Shown piece after piece: positions 1-8,379 of a DNA stretch of 43,914 nt (positions are counted from its first letter, which is position 1; every line of letters starts with the position of its first letter). The notes below the pieces were generated by a model. That model worked only from the letters and a program-made list of their open reading frames with translations. It had not been told where the DNA came from and did no database searches. Origin of the DNA: Chitinivorax sp. PXF-14 (GTDB lineage Bacteria; Pseudomonadota; Gammaproteobacteria; Burkholderiales; SCOH01); contig NZ_JBFNXJ010000024.1 of assembly GCF_040812015.1 (NCBI RefSeq), positions 1 to 43,914 of the forward strand, in the 5' to 3' direction. A program made the translations under genes and the position numbers.

Positions 1-64
<64 letters not shown>

Positions 65-146
65 CATTGGGCCCGCGGCGACTACACATTCCCTACATGG
101 CCGGGCGGGCGCAGAATGCAGGGCGTTGTCGTCACGCCCCGCCGCC

Positions 147-1520
147 ATGTCCGATTCGCGCACCCGCCGCAGTCTTCTCTCCCTGGCCTGGCCCATCTTC
201 GTCGAGCAGGCGCTGCACCTGACCGTCGGCATGGTCGACACCTTCATGGTCAGCCACATCTCCGACAACGCCGTCGCGGCGCTCGGCACGGCGAACCAGA
301 TCATCGCCATGAGCATCATCCTGTTCGGCTTCGTCGGCATCGGCACCAGCGTCGTCGTCACCCATCACCTCGGCGCCCGTGACCGCGAAGGCGCCGACCA
401 TATCGCGGTCACCGCCATCGGCGTCAACACCTGGCTGGGCCTGGCGCTCAGCCTGCTGGTGTATGCCTGTGCCGAGCCCCTGCTGCGGCTGATGCAGCTC
501 AACGACAGCCTGCTGGCCTACGCCGTGCCCTTTCTGACGCTGATGGGCGGCACGCTGTTCCTCGAGGCGATGAACCTCGCCATATCGTCGGTGCTGCGCG
601 CCCACGGCCACACGCGCGACCCGATGCTGGTGACGATAGGGCAGAACCTGGTCAACCTCGCCGGCAATGTGGTGCTGCTGTTCGGGCTGTTCGGCTTTCC
701 CAGGATGGGCGTGGTCGGCGTGGCGCTGTCGACGGTGGTCAGCCGGCTGCTGGCCTGCCTCGCGCTCTGGCTGATCCTCGAATACCGCACCCGCCTCAGG
801 CTCACCGCGCGCGATTTCTTCAACCTGTCGCGCGAGCGCCTTGCGCGCATCCTGCACATCGGCCTGCCGGCGGCGGGCGAGCAGATCAGCTGGTATCTGG
901 CCTTCATGGTGGTCACGGCGTTCACCGCGCGCATGGGCGGGCAGGCGCTGGCGACGCAGTCCTACACCATGCAGCTGGTGATGATCGTGGTGCTGGCGAG
1001 TGTCGCCATCGGGCTCGCGACCGAGATCATGGTCGGCCATCTGGTCGGCGCGGGGCGCTTCGACGACGCCTACCGGCAGGCGCTGCGCAGCTTGCGCACC
1101 GGTTTCGGCGTGGCGCTGGTCGTGGTCGCAGGCGTGGCATTTGCCGCCCCGTGGCTGCTCGCGCTGTTTACCGACGACCCGGTGATCATCGCCACTGGCG
1201 CGCTGCTGATGCGCATCGGCCTGGTGCTGGAGCCCGGGCGGGTATTCAATCTGGTGGTGATCAATGCGCTGCGTGCCACCGGCGATGCGCGCTATCCGGT
1301 GATGATCGGCGCGGTATCGATGTGGAGCGTGCTGGCCTTCGGCTCGTGGCTGCTCGGCTCGCATTTCGGCTTCGGCCTGCCGGGGGTGTGGGTGGCGATG
1401 ACGCTCGATGAGTGGCTGCGCGGGCTGTTGATGTACCGGCGCTGGAAACAGCGCAAATGGCTCAAGTACGCGGAACGAACCAGGGAAAAGGTGATTGCGG
1501 CAGGCGAGGGCGAGGCTTGA
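147..1520 (+). CDS. MATE-family multidrug/toxin efflux protein
   Basis: Polytopic inner-membrane protein of about 457 residues, the usual length for the MATE family (Na+ or H+ antiporters that export cationic drugs and metabolites). The N-terminal part contains the family-like stretch PIFVEQALH...VDTFMVSHISDNAVAALG, and hydrophobic segments repeat through the whole length in two homologous halves. I chose the ATG at 147. An in-frame TTG at 126 would add seven residues and has a purine-rich AGGG just upstream, so it remains possible. The C-terminus is basic (RRWKQRKWLKYAERTREK), consistent with a cytoplasmic tail. Substrate cannot be predicted. It appears to be transcribed alone and is followed by a GC-rich inverted repeat. 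Confidence 0.88.
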   Translation: MSDSRTRRSLLSLAWPIFVEQALHLTVGMVDTFMVSHISDNAVAALGTANQIIAMSIILFGFVGIGTSVVVTHHLGARDREGADHIAVTAIGVNTWLGLALSLLVYACAEPLLRLMQLNDSLLAYAVPFLTLMGGTLFLEAMNLAISSVLRAHGHTRDPMLVTIGQNLVNLAGNVVLLFGLFGFPRMGVVGVALSTVVSRLLACLALWLILEYRTRLRLTARDFFNLSRERLARILHIGLPAAGEQISWYLAFMVVTAFTARMGGQALATQSYTMQLVMIVVLASVAIGLATEIMVGHLVGAGRFDDAYRQALRSLRTGFGVALVVVAGVAFAAPWLLALFTDDPVIIATGALLMRIGLVLEPGRVFNLVVINALRATGDARYPVMIGAVSMWSVLAFGSWLLGSHFGFGLPGVWVAMTLDEWLRGLLMYRRWKQRKWLKYAERTREKVIAAGEGEA

Positions 1521-1529
1521 AAAAGGACA

Positions 1530-1574
1530 ACCGGGGCGGCAACGAGGAGTAAACGAGGAGGGGACCGCCCCGGT
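1530..1574. terminator. GC-rich inverted repeat after the MATE gene
   Basis: Perfect 10-bp arms ACCGGGGCGG (1530-1539) and CCGCCCCGGT (1565-1574) enclose a 25-nt loop that holds a tandem ACGAGGAG repeat. There is no T-run, so termination by this hairpin is plausible but unproven. Confidence 0.45.
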
Positions 1575-1728
1575 ATCTGGTGAAGTAGACCGGGCGCCCG
1601 TCGGAAAAGTTCAGCGATGTTGAAAGAATTTTTCGGCGGCTTCAAAAACCGGCGACCCCCGGCTGAATTGCCGCTGCCAGGAAGGGGCCGTCTGGTGGCC
1701 GCTACCGACCTCGTCTACATTGGTAAGC

Positions 1729-2547
1729 ATGAGTCACTTGCCTGCTCCGTACCTGGTATCTGCCTGCCTGCTCTGGATGACGGCCATGTGCATGGGCGTC
1801 TCGCAGGCTGCCTGTCAGCGCACTTATGTCGTGGGGGTGTCGGATCTCGGCTATTCGGCCTTCTATGACGGCAAAACCCTGCGCGGCATCGCACCCGAGC
1901 TGGTGCACGAGCTGATGCGGCGAAGCGGCTGCCGGCTCGTACTCAGCTTTCGCCCGCGTGCCCGCGTCATGCAGGAATTTGCCGCCGGCACGTTGGATAT
2001 CATCACCTCGGTGCAGCGCACGCCCGAGCGGGACCTGATCGGGGCATTCCTGCCTTACGCCTATACCGAGACCGACCTGGCGACGCCGGCCGCGTACAGC
2101 GGCATCACGTCGCTGGCGGCCTTCGCCGAGCGTAGCGGGCTGCAGCTCGGCGTGGTGCGCGGCATCTACTATGGCCGTCACGCCGGGGCGCTGATCGAAT
2201 CGCTGGCCGACGCGGGCCGGCTGCAGTATTCGCCCGATTTCCAGAACCTGGCTGCGAAGCTGAATGGCGGCCGTATCCAGGGCGCCCTGTTTCCATTCAC
2301 CATCCACGTCAAGCTGATGAACGACGGCGTGCTCGATGGCGGGACGGTGGTGACGGGCATACCGGAGGAAGAGCCGGCCTCGATCGGGCTCTATCTGAAA
2401 CATGGCGAGGTGGCGCCAGCTGATGTCGAGCGGCTCAACAAGTGGCTGAAAGCACTGGTGCGGGAAGGCTGGGTCGAGCGGACCTATGCGAGCTATCTCG
2501 GCCGTGCGCAGGCGCGTCATCTGTTCCGCCTGGCACATCAACCGTGA
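1729..2547 (+). CDS. Periplasmic substrate-binding protein, family 3 (transporter-like)
   Basis: Protein of about 272 residues with an N-terminal hydrophobic signal segment ending near SQAACQR, followed by a typical SBP_bac_3 fold: a substrate-binding start (VVGVSDLGYSAFYDGKTLRGIAPELVHELMRRSG), a middle hinge (LDIITSVQRTPER) and a second lobe. These proteins bind amino acids or related solutes in the periplasm. No permease or ATPase gene is adjacent, so this is either an orphan binding protein or one feeding a signalling system. Start chosen at ATG 1729; a TTG at 1720 is in frame but less likely. It is close to, but convergent with, selU. Confidence 0.75.
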   Translation: MSHLPAPYLVSACLLWMTAMCMGVSQAACQRTYVVGVSDLGYSAFYDGKTLRGIAPELVHELMRRSGCRLVLSFRPRARVMQEFAAGTLDIITSVQRTPERDLIGAFLPYAYTETDLATPAAYSGITSLAAFAERSGLQLGVVRGIYYGRHAGALIESLADAGRLQYSPDFQNLAAKLNGGRIQGALFPFTIHVKLMNDGVLDGGTVVTGIPEEEPASIGLYLKHGEVAPADVERLNKWLKALVREGWVERTYASYLGRAQARHLFRLAHQP

Positions 2548-2568
2548 CAGGGTGCCCGGCGCACGGTG

Positions 2569-3627
2569 CTACCGCGCCAGCAGTTGCCTGGCGCTGTCGG
2601 CCAGCTGTGCCGTGTCGATCTGCGGCAGCTTGATCACCTGGGCCGATTCGAGCCGCGCGAAATGGTGCTTCATCGACTTGATATAGGCCGGGTCGTAGTG
2701 CTCCTGCAGCAGCGCGCCTACCAGCTCGGGCCAGGCCTGGCGCTCCACGAGCCCGCACCAGCGCTCGATGGTCTGCCGGCCGTGCAGCTCGGTCAGCCGT
2801 TGCAGGCGGTCGAGCAGCCAGTCGGGCTGCGTCAGCAGGTAGGCATAGTCGCGCAGCAGGAAATCCACCCGTGCCGCCAGCGGTGCGTCGATCACGATGC
2901 AGGGCGCGGCGCGGATGCTGTCGATCAGCGGCCGCGGCACGCGCAGGCTGCCCACCTTGCTGCTTTCCGACTCGACATAGACCAGCCGGGCCGGGTCGAA
3001 ATCGAGCAGTTGCAGCAGCAACTGGCTTTCGAACATCTTCTGCGATGGCTGCTGCGCATCCGGCAACTGGCCCAGCACCGAGCCCTTGTGCCGCGCCAGC
3101 TGCTCCAGATCGAGCACCTGCCCGCCGGCGGCATGCAGCGCCTGCAATAGCGCGCTCTTGCCGCTGCCGGTGGGGCCGCAGACGGTGAGGTAGCGGAGCC
3201 GTTGCGGCAGGCTGTCGAGCTCGGCGTTCACCATGTGCCGATAGGTCTTGTAGCCGCCTTCGAGCTGCCGCGCCTGCCAGCCGATCTGGCTGAAGATGAT
3301 GGTCATCGCACCGCTGCGCTTGCCGCCGCGCCAGCAGTAGATCAGCGGTTTCCAGTTTTTTGGCCTGGCGTGAAACAGCGTCTCGATGTGACGGGCGATA
3401 TTGCGCGCCACCAGCGCGGCGCCCACCTTGTTGGCCTCGAACGGCGACACCTGCTTGTACAGCGTGCCGACGCGGATGCGCTCGTCGTCATCCAGTACCG
3501 GGCAGTTGATCGCGCCGGGGATGTGGTCCTCGGCAAACTCCGCCGGGGTGCGCACGTCGATGATCTCGTCAAACTGATCGAGCTGTGCTAGCGTCGCGCC
3601 GAGTGGATTTTTGCCGGGAGAACTCAC
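2569..3627 (-). CDS. selU: tRNA 2-selenouridine synthase
   Basis: SelU (MnmH/YbbB) replaces sulfur by selenium at the wobble uridine of Lys, Glu and Gln tRNAs using selenophosphate. The N-terminal rhodanese domain begins IIDVRTPAEF and holds the active-site Cys98 in YCWRGGKRSG. A P-loop follows (CGPTGSGKSALL) in the C-terminal domain, which in this family resembles a kinase. Length of 352 residues is normal. I chose the GTG at 3627-3625: it precedes the conserved rhodanese start by the usual distance, and no ATG is available. A TTG at 3639 is an alternative. The gene is divergent from selD, which makes its selenium donor, with no base between the two start codons. Confidence 0.92.
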   Translation of the reverse strand: MSSPGKNPLGATLAQLDQFDEIIDVRTPAEFAEDHIPGAINCPVLDDDERIRVGTLYKQVSPFEANKVGAALVARNIARHIETLFHARPKNWKPLIYCWRGGKRSGAMTIIFSQIGWQARQLEGGYKTYRHMVNAELDSLPQRLRYLTVCGPTGSGKSALLQALHAAGGQVLDLEQLARHKGSVLGQLPDAQQPSQKMFESQLLLQLLDFDPARLVYVESESSKVGSLRVPRPLIDSIRAAPCIVIDAPLAARVDFLLRDYAYLLTQPDWLLDRLQRLTELHGRQTIERWCGLVERQAWPELVGALLQEHYDPAYIKSMKHHFARLESAQVIKLPQIDTAQLADSARQLLAR

Positions 3628-4689
3628 GTGAGCGGCCAAGGTGGTTTGGAAAAAGTCAGGTTGACGCAATTTTCGCACGGTGGCGGCTGCGGCTGCAAAA
3701 TTGCCCCGGGGCTGCTGAGCGAACTGCTGGCCAAATCGGGCGCCACTGCCTTGTTCCCGGACTTGCTGGTGGGCACCGAAACCAGTGACGACGCGGCGGT
3801 GTATCGCCTCAACGATGAGCAGGCGATCGTCGCGACGACCGACTTTTTCATGCCGATCGTCGACGATGCCTTCGACTTCGGCCGCATCGCCGCCACCAAC
3901 GCCATTTCCGATGTCTACGCGATGGGCGGCAAGCCCATCCTCGCGCTGGCGATCGTCGGCATGCCGATCAACAAGCTGCCGGTGGCGACAATGCAGGACA
4001 TCCTCGCCGGCGGCGCTGCCGTGTGCCGCGAGGCGGGCATCCCGATCGCCGGTGGCCATTCGATCGACTCGCCCGAGCCGATCTACGGCCTGGTGGCGCT
4101 CGGCCTGGTGCACCCGGACAAGGTGCGGCGCAACAGCGCGGCCCAAGCTGGCGACGTGCTGATTCTCGGCAAGGGGCTCGGCGTCGGCATCCTCTCAGCG
4201 GCGCTGAAGAAGGGCGAGCTGTCGGATGCCGGCTACGCCGAAATGATCGCCACCACCACGCAGTTGAACCGCGTCGGCGCTGATCTGGCCGAGCTGCCGG
4301 CCGTGCACGCGATCACCGATGTCACCGGCTTTGGCCTGCTCGGCCACACGCTGGAAATCTGCCGTGGCTCACGGCTCGGCGCCACCTTGCGCGCCCAGGC
4401 CCTGCCGGTGTTGCCGCAGGCGCTGCCCTGGGCCCAGGCAGGCTACGGCCCCGGCGCCATCGAGCGCAACTGGGCCAGCTATGGCCACGATGTCGATGTC
4501 GCAGCCGACGTGACCGAGTGGCAGCAGCGCCTGACGCTCGATCCGCAAACCAGCGGTGGCCTGCTGGTGGCCTGCGCCCCCGAGGCGGCGGAGCAGGTGC
4601 TGGCTTTGTTCCGCCAGCACGGTTTCGGCCATGCAGCGGTGGTGGGTTCGCTCAGCGAAGGGGCGCCACGGGTGGCCCTGGCCGGCTGA
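3628..4689 (+). CDS. selD: Selenide, water dikinase (selenophosphate synthase)
   Basis: SelD uses ATP and selenide to make selenophosphate, the selenium donor for SelU-modified tRNA and for selenocysteine. The N-terminal motif SHGGGCGCK is clear: Cys21 and Lys24 correspond to catalytic Cys17 and Lys20 of E. coli SelD, so this is the Cys form rather than the Sec form. AIRS-like motifs follow (TTDFFMPIVDD, ATNAISDVYAMGGKP, AGGHSID, TDVTGFGLLGH, DPQTSGGLL). The GTG start has a strong GGGAG seven bases upstream, and that ribosome binding site lies inside the first codons of selU on the other strand. No selA, selB or tRNA-Sec is visible here, so tRNA selenation is the function the context supports. 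Confidence 0.95.
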   Translation: MSGQGGLEKVRLTQFSHGGGCGCKIAPGLLSELLAKSGATALFPDLLVGTETSDDAAVYRLNDEQAIVATTDFFMPIVDDAFDFGRIAATNAISDVYAMGGKPILALAIVGMPINKLPVATMQDILAGGAAVCREAGIPIAGGHSIDSPEPIYGLVALGLVHPDKVRRNSAAQAGDVLILGKGLGVGILSAALKKGELSDAGYAEMIATTTQLNRVGADLAELPAVHAITDVTGFGLLGHTLEICRGSRLGATLRAQALPVLPQALPWAQAGYGPGAIERNWASYGHDVDVAADVTEWQQRLTLDPQTSGGLLVACAPEAAEQVLALFRQHGFGHAAVVGSLSEGAPRVALAG

Positions 4690-4870
4690 CGGGCACTGGG
4701 CTGCAAGGCCCGCCGCTATTGGCTTGCAGGCTGGCCGCCAGTGCTTGCGCCGGGGCACGGTCATGAAATGCTGGTGCTGGCGTCATCCCTCTGTTGCGTT
4801 GGCTTTCCGCTCCAGGCCAGCTCTCGATACTTAATCAATAACAAGCCCGGCTTGAGAAGGCGAGGGGCGC

Positions 4871-5764
4871 TCAGCGTGCATGGCGCGTGACCGCCGCCCG
4901 CACCGTTTGTGCATGTACCGCTACCGTGGCGTCGATTGGCTCGGCATAGCCGCCGCCCATGGTGATGGCAAGCGGCACGCCATATCGCTGGCAGGCATCG
5001 AACACCATGGCATCGCGGGCGGCGAGGCCGGCCAGGGACAGCGCGAGCCGGCCCAGGCGGTCGGCGGCGAGCGGGTCGGCGCCAGCCAGGTAGATCACCA
5101 GATCGGGCCGGGCCGCCGCGAAGACGCCCGGCAGGGCGTGCGCCAGACAGTCCAGGTATTCGGTGTCGCCGGTGTCGTCCGCCAGCTCGATGTCGAGATC
5201 GCTCGCTTCCTTGCGGAACGGGAAATTCTTGCCGCCATGCATCGAGAAGGTGAAGTGGGCCGGGTCGTGACGCAGGATGGCGGCGGTGCCGTTGCCCTGA
5301 TGCACGTCGAGATCGATCACCAGCCCGCGCCGGATCAGGCCCTCCTGCTGCATCACGCGCAGGGCGATGGCCGAGTCGTTGAACACGCAGTAGCCGCTGC
5401 CACGCTCGGCGTAGGCGTGGTGCGTGCCGCCGGCCAGATTGATGCCGCAGCCATGCAGCAGCGCCGAGCGGCAGGCGCCGATGGTCGCGCCGGCGGAGCG
5501 GCGCGAGCGCTCGACCATCTGTGCCGACCACGGAAAACCGATTTCGCGTATCTCCTTCGTGCTCAGCAGGCCCTGCTGCACGCGCCTGACGTAGTCCTCG
5601 CAATGGGCCAGGCCAAGCTCACGCTTACTGGCGGCATCCGGGACATGCAGGCGGTTTGTGGCAAAGCCGACGACCTGCTCGCGCAACAGCGAATACTTGC
5701 GCATCGGGAAGCGATGACCCGCCGGCAGCGGCAGCACGAAGTGATCGGTGTAGTAGATTTCCAC
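4871..5764 (-). CDS. Histone-deacetylase-family zinc hydrolase
   Basis: Member of the arginase/deacetylase superfamily (HDAC/AcuC/acetylpolyamine amidohydrolase-like), about 297 residues. Motifs seen in order: HRFPMRKY near the N-terminus, GGTHHAYAERGSGYCVFND (active-site His pair), VIDLDVHQGNGT (metal-binding Asp and His), SMHGGKNFPF, YLAGADPLAADRLGRL (metal-binding Asp) and TMGGGYA. Bacterial relatives deacetylate polyamines, acetoin-enzyme lysines or other small acetyl amides; the substrate cannot be told here. Start GTG 5764 gives the family-like N-terminus (VEIYYTDHFVLPLPAGHRFP); ATG 5782 would add six residues. It converges with selD and is divergent from the GMC oxidoreductase. Confidence 0.85.
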   Translation of the reverse strand: MEIYYTDHFVLPLPAGHRFPMRKYSLLREQVVGFATNRLHVPDAASKRELGLAHCEDYVRRVQQGLLSTKEIREIGFPWSAQMVERSRRSAGATIGACRSALLHGCGINLAGGTHHAYAERGSGYCVFNDSAIALRVMQQEGLIRRGLVIDLDVHQGNGTAAILRHDPAHFTFSMHGGKNFPFRKEASDLDIELADDTGDTEYLDCLAHALPGVFAAARPDLVIYLAGADPLAADRLGRLALSLAGLAARDAMVFDACQRYGVPLAITMGGGYAEPIDATVAVHAQTVRAAVTRHAR

Positions 5765-5876
5765 GGCGCAAGCATATCTCATTCCGCGGCTTTCGCCGGC
5801 TTTTGCGCCTGGCTCAAGGCGGCATCTGCATGCGCTTGGCATGGCCTATTTCCTTATCAATATATCCGTCTTATGG

Positions 5877-5905
5877 GATAAATAGTCCGATCGTAAAACT
5901 GTCAA
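5877..5905 (-). promoter_or_regulatory. Candidate sigma-70 promoter for the deacetylase gene
   Basis: On the minus strand a perfect TTGACA (5905-5900) is followed after 17 bases by TTTATC (5882-5877), about 110 bases upstream of the deacetylase start. The -10 is weak, so this is a motif-only call. Confidence 0.35.
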
Positions 5906-6039
5906 ACATCTTGTGGTTTTTGCCGCCGGGATGGGGCTATCATGGTGCTGACAAGAGCGCGCCGGAACGCGCCGCAATACCATGCCTGGGCGGGCCTGCG
6001 AGCCCGGCCGGGGTGTCCAGACAATAGAGGAGACGGACG

Positions 6040-7689
6040 ATGTACGATTATGTAGTCGTGGGTGGTGGCTCGGCCGGTTGTGTCGTGGCGGCGCGCCTGT
6101 CGGAAGACCCGGCAGTGCGGGTATGCCTGCTCGAAGCCGGGCCGGACGACACCAGCCCGCTGGTGCATGTGCCGGTTGGCGCTCTGGCCACCGTGCCACG
6201 CAAGCTGTTCAACTGGGCCTACGAATCGGTGCCGCAGCCCGGGCTCAAGGGGCGGCGCGGCTATCAGCCGCGCGGCAAGGTGCTGGGCGGCTCGAGCTGC
6301 ATCAACGCGATGATCTATATCCGCGGCCACCGCTGGGATTACGACCATTGGGCCTCGCTGGGTAACCCTGGCTGGTCTTACGACGAAGTCCTGCCTTATT
6401 TCCTGAAAGCCGAGCATAACGAGCGCGGCGCCGACGCCTGGCACGCCACCGGCGGGCCGTTGAACGTGACCGACCTGCGCTCGCCGAGCCCGGTCGGCGG
6501 CCTGTTCATCGAGGCCGCCAAGCAGTCCGGCTATGCCTATACCCCCGATTTCAACGGCGCGAGCCAGGAAGGCGTGGGGCCGTATCAGGTCACCCAGGTC
6601 GGCGGCGAACGCTGCAGCGCGGCGCAGGCCTATCTGCGGCCGATCCGCAACCGCCCGAACCTCAACATCATTACCGATGCCCATGCGACGCGGGTGATCT
6701 TCGAGGGCAAGCGCGCGGTCGGCGTCGAATACCGGCGTGGCGGCCGTGTCTCGGTCGCCAAGGCGAGCCGCGAGGTGGTGCTCTCGGGCGGCGCTTTCGG
6801 CTCGCCGCAATTGCTGATGCTGTCCGGCATTGGCCGCGCCGAGCATCTGTCCGGGCTGGGCATTCCGGTCGTGCACGATCTGCCAGGCGTCGGCCAGAAC
6901 CTGCAGGAACATCCCGACTACATCATGCTCTACAAGTCGCCGAGCAAGGATGTGCTCGGCATCACGCCCAGCGGCGTGATGCACGCGATGCGCGAGTGGC
7001 GGCGCTACCAGAAGGAGCGCACCGGCATGTTCACCAGCAATTTCGCCGAGGCCGGCGGCTTCATCAAGAGCGACCCGCACCTGGCGATCCCCGACCTGCA
7101 ATGGCATTTCGTCATCGGCATGGTGGAGGACCACGCGCGCAAGGTGCGCTTCGGCTATGGCTACAGCTGCCATGTGTGCATCCTGCGCCCCAAGAGCCGC
7201 GGCGAGGTGACACTGGCGAGCCGCGATCCATACGCCAACCCGCTGATCGACATGGGCTACTACCGCGACGAGTCCGACCTCGATGCGATGGTCAAGGCCT
7301 TCAAGATCACGCGCAAGGTGATGGAGGCGCCGGCGCTGGCGCCGGTACGCGGCGAGGAGCAGGTCACCAAGCATCTGCGCAGCGATGATGAGATACGCGA
7401 CATCATCCGCAGCCGTGGCGATGGCATCTACCACCCGGTCGGCACCTGCAAGATGGGTAACGATCCGATGGCCGTGGTCGATGCCGAGCTGCGCGTGCAT
7501 GGTATCGAGGGGCTGCGCGTGGTCGATGCCTCGATCATGCCCACGCTGATCGGCGGCAACACCAACGCGCCGGCCATCATGATCGGCGAGAAGGCGGCGG
7601 ACATGATCAAGCAGGCCGCGACCACCCCCTCCTTTCTGAACGTTGCCAACCCGGCGACCCGTCGCGAAACCTCCGAGGCCACCGCCTGA
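6040..7689 (+). CDS. GMC-family FAD oxidoreductase (choline/alcohol dehydrogenase-like)
   Basis: Flavoprotein of 549 residues. An N-terminal Rossmann FAD motif (YVVVGGGSAGCVVAARL) is followed by an Asp/Glu ribose binder (LLEAG), GMC signature 1 (GKVLGGSSCINAMIYIRGH) and signature 2 (GGAFGSPQLLMLSGIG). The C-terminal catalytic His465 lies in YHPVGTCKMG, and the last GMC motif is MPTLIGGNTNAPAIMIGEKAA. Such enzymes oxidise choline or primary alcohols; BetA and AlkJ are close paralogues and cannot be separated by eye. No betB, betI or alkane gene is adjacent, so no symbol is given. ATG at 6040 has a strong GAGGAG upstream. The gene ends at a perfect inverted repeat shared with convergent msrA. 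Confidence 0.9.
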   Translation: MYDYVVVGGGSAGCVVAARLSEDPAVRVCLLEAGPDDTSPLVHVPVGALATVPRKLFNWAYESVPQPGLKGRRGYQPRGKVLGGSSCINAMIYIRGHRWDYDHWASLGNPGWSYDEVLPYFLKAEHNERGADAWHATGGPLNVTDLRSPSPVGGLFIEAAKQSGYAYTPDFNGASQEGVGPYQVTQVGGERCSAAQAYLRPIRNRPNLNIITDAHATRVIFEGKRAVGVEYRRGGRVSVAKASREVVLSGGAFGSPQLLMLSGIGRAEHLSGLGIPVVHDLPGVGQNLQEHPDYIMLYKSPSKDVLGITPSGVMHAMREWRRYQKERTGMFTSNFAEAGGFIKSDPHLAIPDLQWHFVIGMVEDHARKVRFGYGYSCHVCILRPKSRGEVTLASRDPYANPLIDMGYYRDESDLDAMVKAFKITRKVMEAPALAPVRGEEQVTKHLRSDDEIRDIIRSRGDGIYHPVGTCKMGNDPMAVVDAELRVHGIEGLRVVDASIMPTLIGGNTNAPAIMIGEKAADMIKQAATTPSFLNVANPATRRETSEATA

Positions 7690-7703
7690 GGCAGCCCCGG
7701 ACG

Positions 7704-7730
7704 CCCTGGCCAGAGGTTGTCTGGCCAGGG
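7704..7730. terminator. Perfect inverted repeat between convergent genes
   Basis: Perfect 11-bp arms CCCTGGCCAGA and TCTGGCCAGGG with loop GGTTG lie between the ends of the GMC gene and msrA. It can form a stable hairpin in either transcript, probably a bidirectional terminator, although it has no T-run. Confidence 0.6.
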
Positions 7731-7731
7731 C

Positions 7732-8286
7732 TCAGCGCTTGAGGCGGGCGGCGAAGCTGGCGCGCGCCTTGGCGACCTTGGGCGCGACCACGAGCTGGCA
7801 ATAGGGCTGGCCGGGGTGGTTCTCGAAGTAGTGCTGGTGATATTGCTCGGCCGGGTAGAAGGTGACGGCGCGTTCGAGTTGCGTGACGATGGGCTGGAAC
7901 CATAGCCCGGCGTGCTGCAGCGCCGCGATTTTGGTGCGGGCCGCGTCGAGCTGCGCCTCGTCGTGGTGGAAGATGGCCGAGCGGTACTGCGTGCCGACGT
8001 CGTTGCCCTGCCGGTTCAGCGTGGTCGGGTCGTGTATCGTGAAGAACACGTCCAGCAGGTCATCGTAGCCGATCTCGGCGGGGTCGAAACGGATCTGCAC
8101 CGCCTCGGCATGGCCGCTCTTGCCCGAGCAGACGGCCTCGTAGTCAGGCTTGTCCTGATGTCCGCCGATATAGCCCGAGACCACGGCCTGCACGCCGCGC
8201 AGGTTTTCGAAGACGGCTTCCAGGCACCAGAAGCAGCCTCCACCTAAAGTTATCGTCTCAAGCTTCTTAACCTGTTGATTTTCCAT
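7732..8286 (-). CDS. msrA: Peptide methionine-S-sulfoxide reductase MsrA, element-host hybrid gene
   Basis: MsrA repairs oxidised methionine (S-sulfoxide) in proteins. Catalytic Cys18 lies in GGGCFWCLE, with family motifs VQAVVSGYIGG, YEAVCSGKSGHAEAVQ and the C-terminal EQYHQHY. The 184-residue length is normal. The gene is chimeric: everything downstream of the GCFWC codons is GC-rich host DNA, while the first roughly 20 codons (MENQQVKKLETITL) are AT-rich and belong to the integrated element. Start ATG 8286 has GGGAG at good spacing; the longer ATG at 8313 has no ribosome binding site. The original host start survives at 20109. Transcription must now begin in the element's left end, in the 93-bp gap shared with int. 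Confidence 0.93.
   Translation of the reverse strand: MENQQVKKLETITLGGGCFWCLEAVFENLRGVQAVVSGYIGGHQDKPDYEAVCSGKSGHAEAVQIRFDPAEIGYDDLLDVFFTIHDPTTLNRQGNDVGTQYRSAIFHHDEAQLDAARTKIAALQHAGLWFQPIVTQLERAVTFYPAEQYHQHYFENHPGQPYCQLVVAPKVAKARASFAARLKR
8222..8232. repeat. attL core
   Basis: AGGCACCAGAA, identical to 20057-20067. With one mismatch (8233 against 20068) the match extends through CAGCC. On the msrA strand the core covers codons for Phe-Trp-Cys-Leu of the catalytic GCFWCL motif. Confidence 0.85.
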
Positions 8287-8315
8287 AGATTTTGCTCCCA
8301 GGTTGCTTCTCAAAC

Positions 8316-8356
8316 ACTTGCCAAAAATGGTCTTTTGACATAGACTTTTGCCAAAG
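8316..8356. promoter_or_regulatory. Left arm-type integrase site candidates
   Basis: Three related motifs, ACTTGCCAAAAAT (8316-8328), CTTTTGACATAG (8332-8343) and CTTTTGCCAAAGA (8345-8357), match CTTTTGACAAAAA motifs at the right end. They lie in the gap between divergent msrA and int. A TTGACA inside 8335-8340 could be a -35 box, so integrase binding may also control transcription. Confidence 0.5.
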
Positions 8357-8379
8357 ATTTTCCAAAAACTGGAGCCACT

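Noticed and set aside
1617-1868. 83-codon ORF before the binding-protein gene
   Set aside because: Overlaps the start and signal peptide of the better supported gene; no family resemblance.
8287-8313. Longer msrA start at 8313
   Set aside because: No ribosome binding site upstream, whereas ATG 8286 has GGGAG at good spacing.
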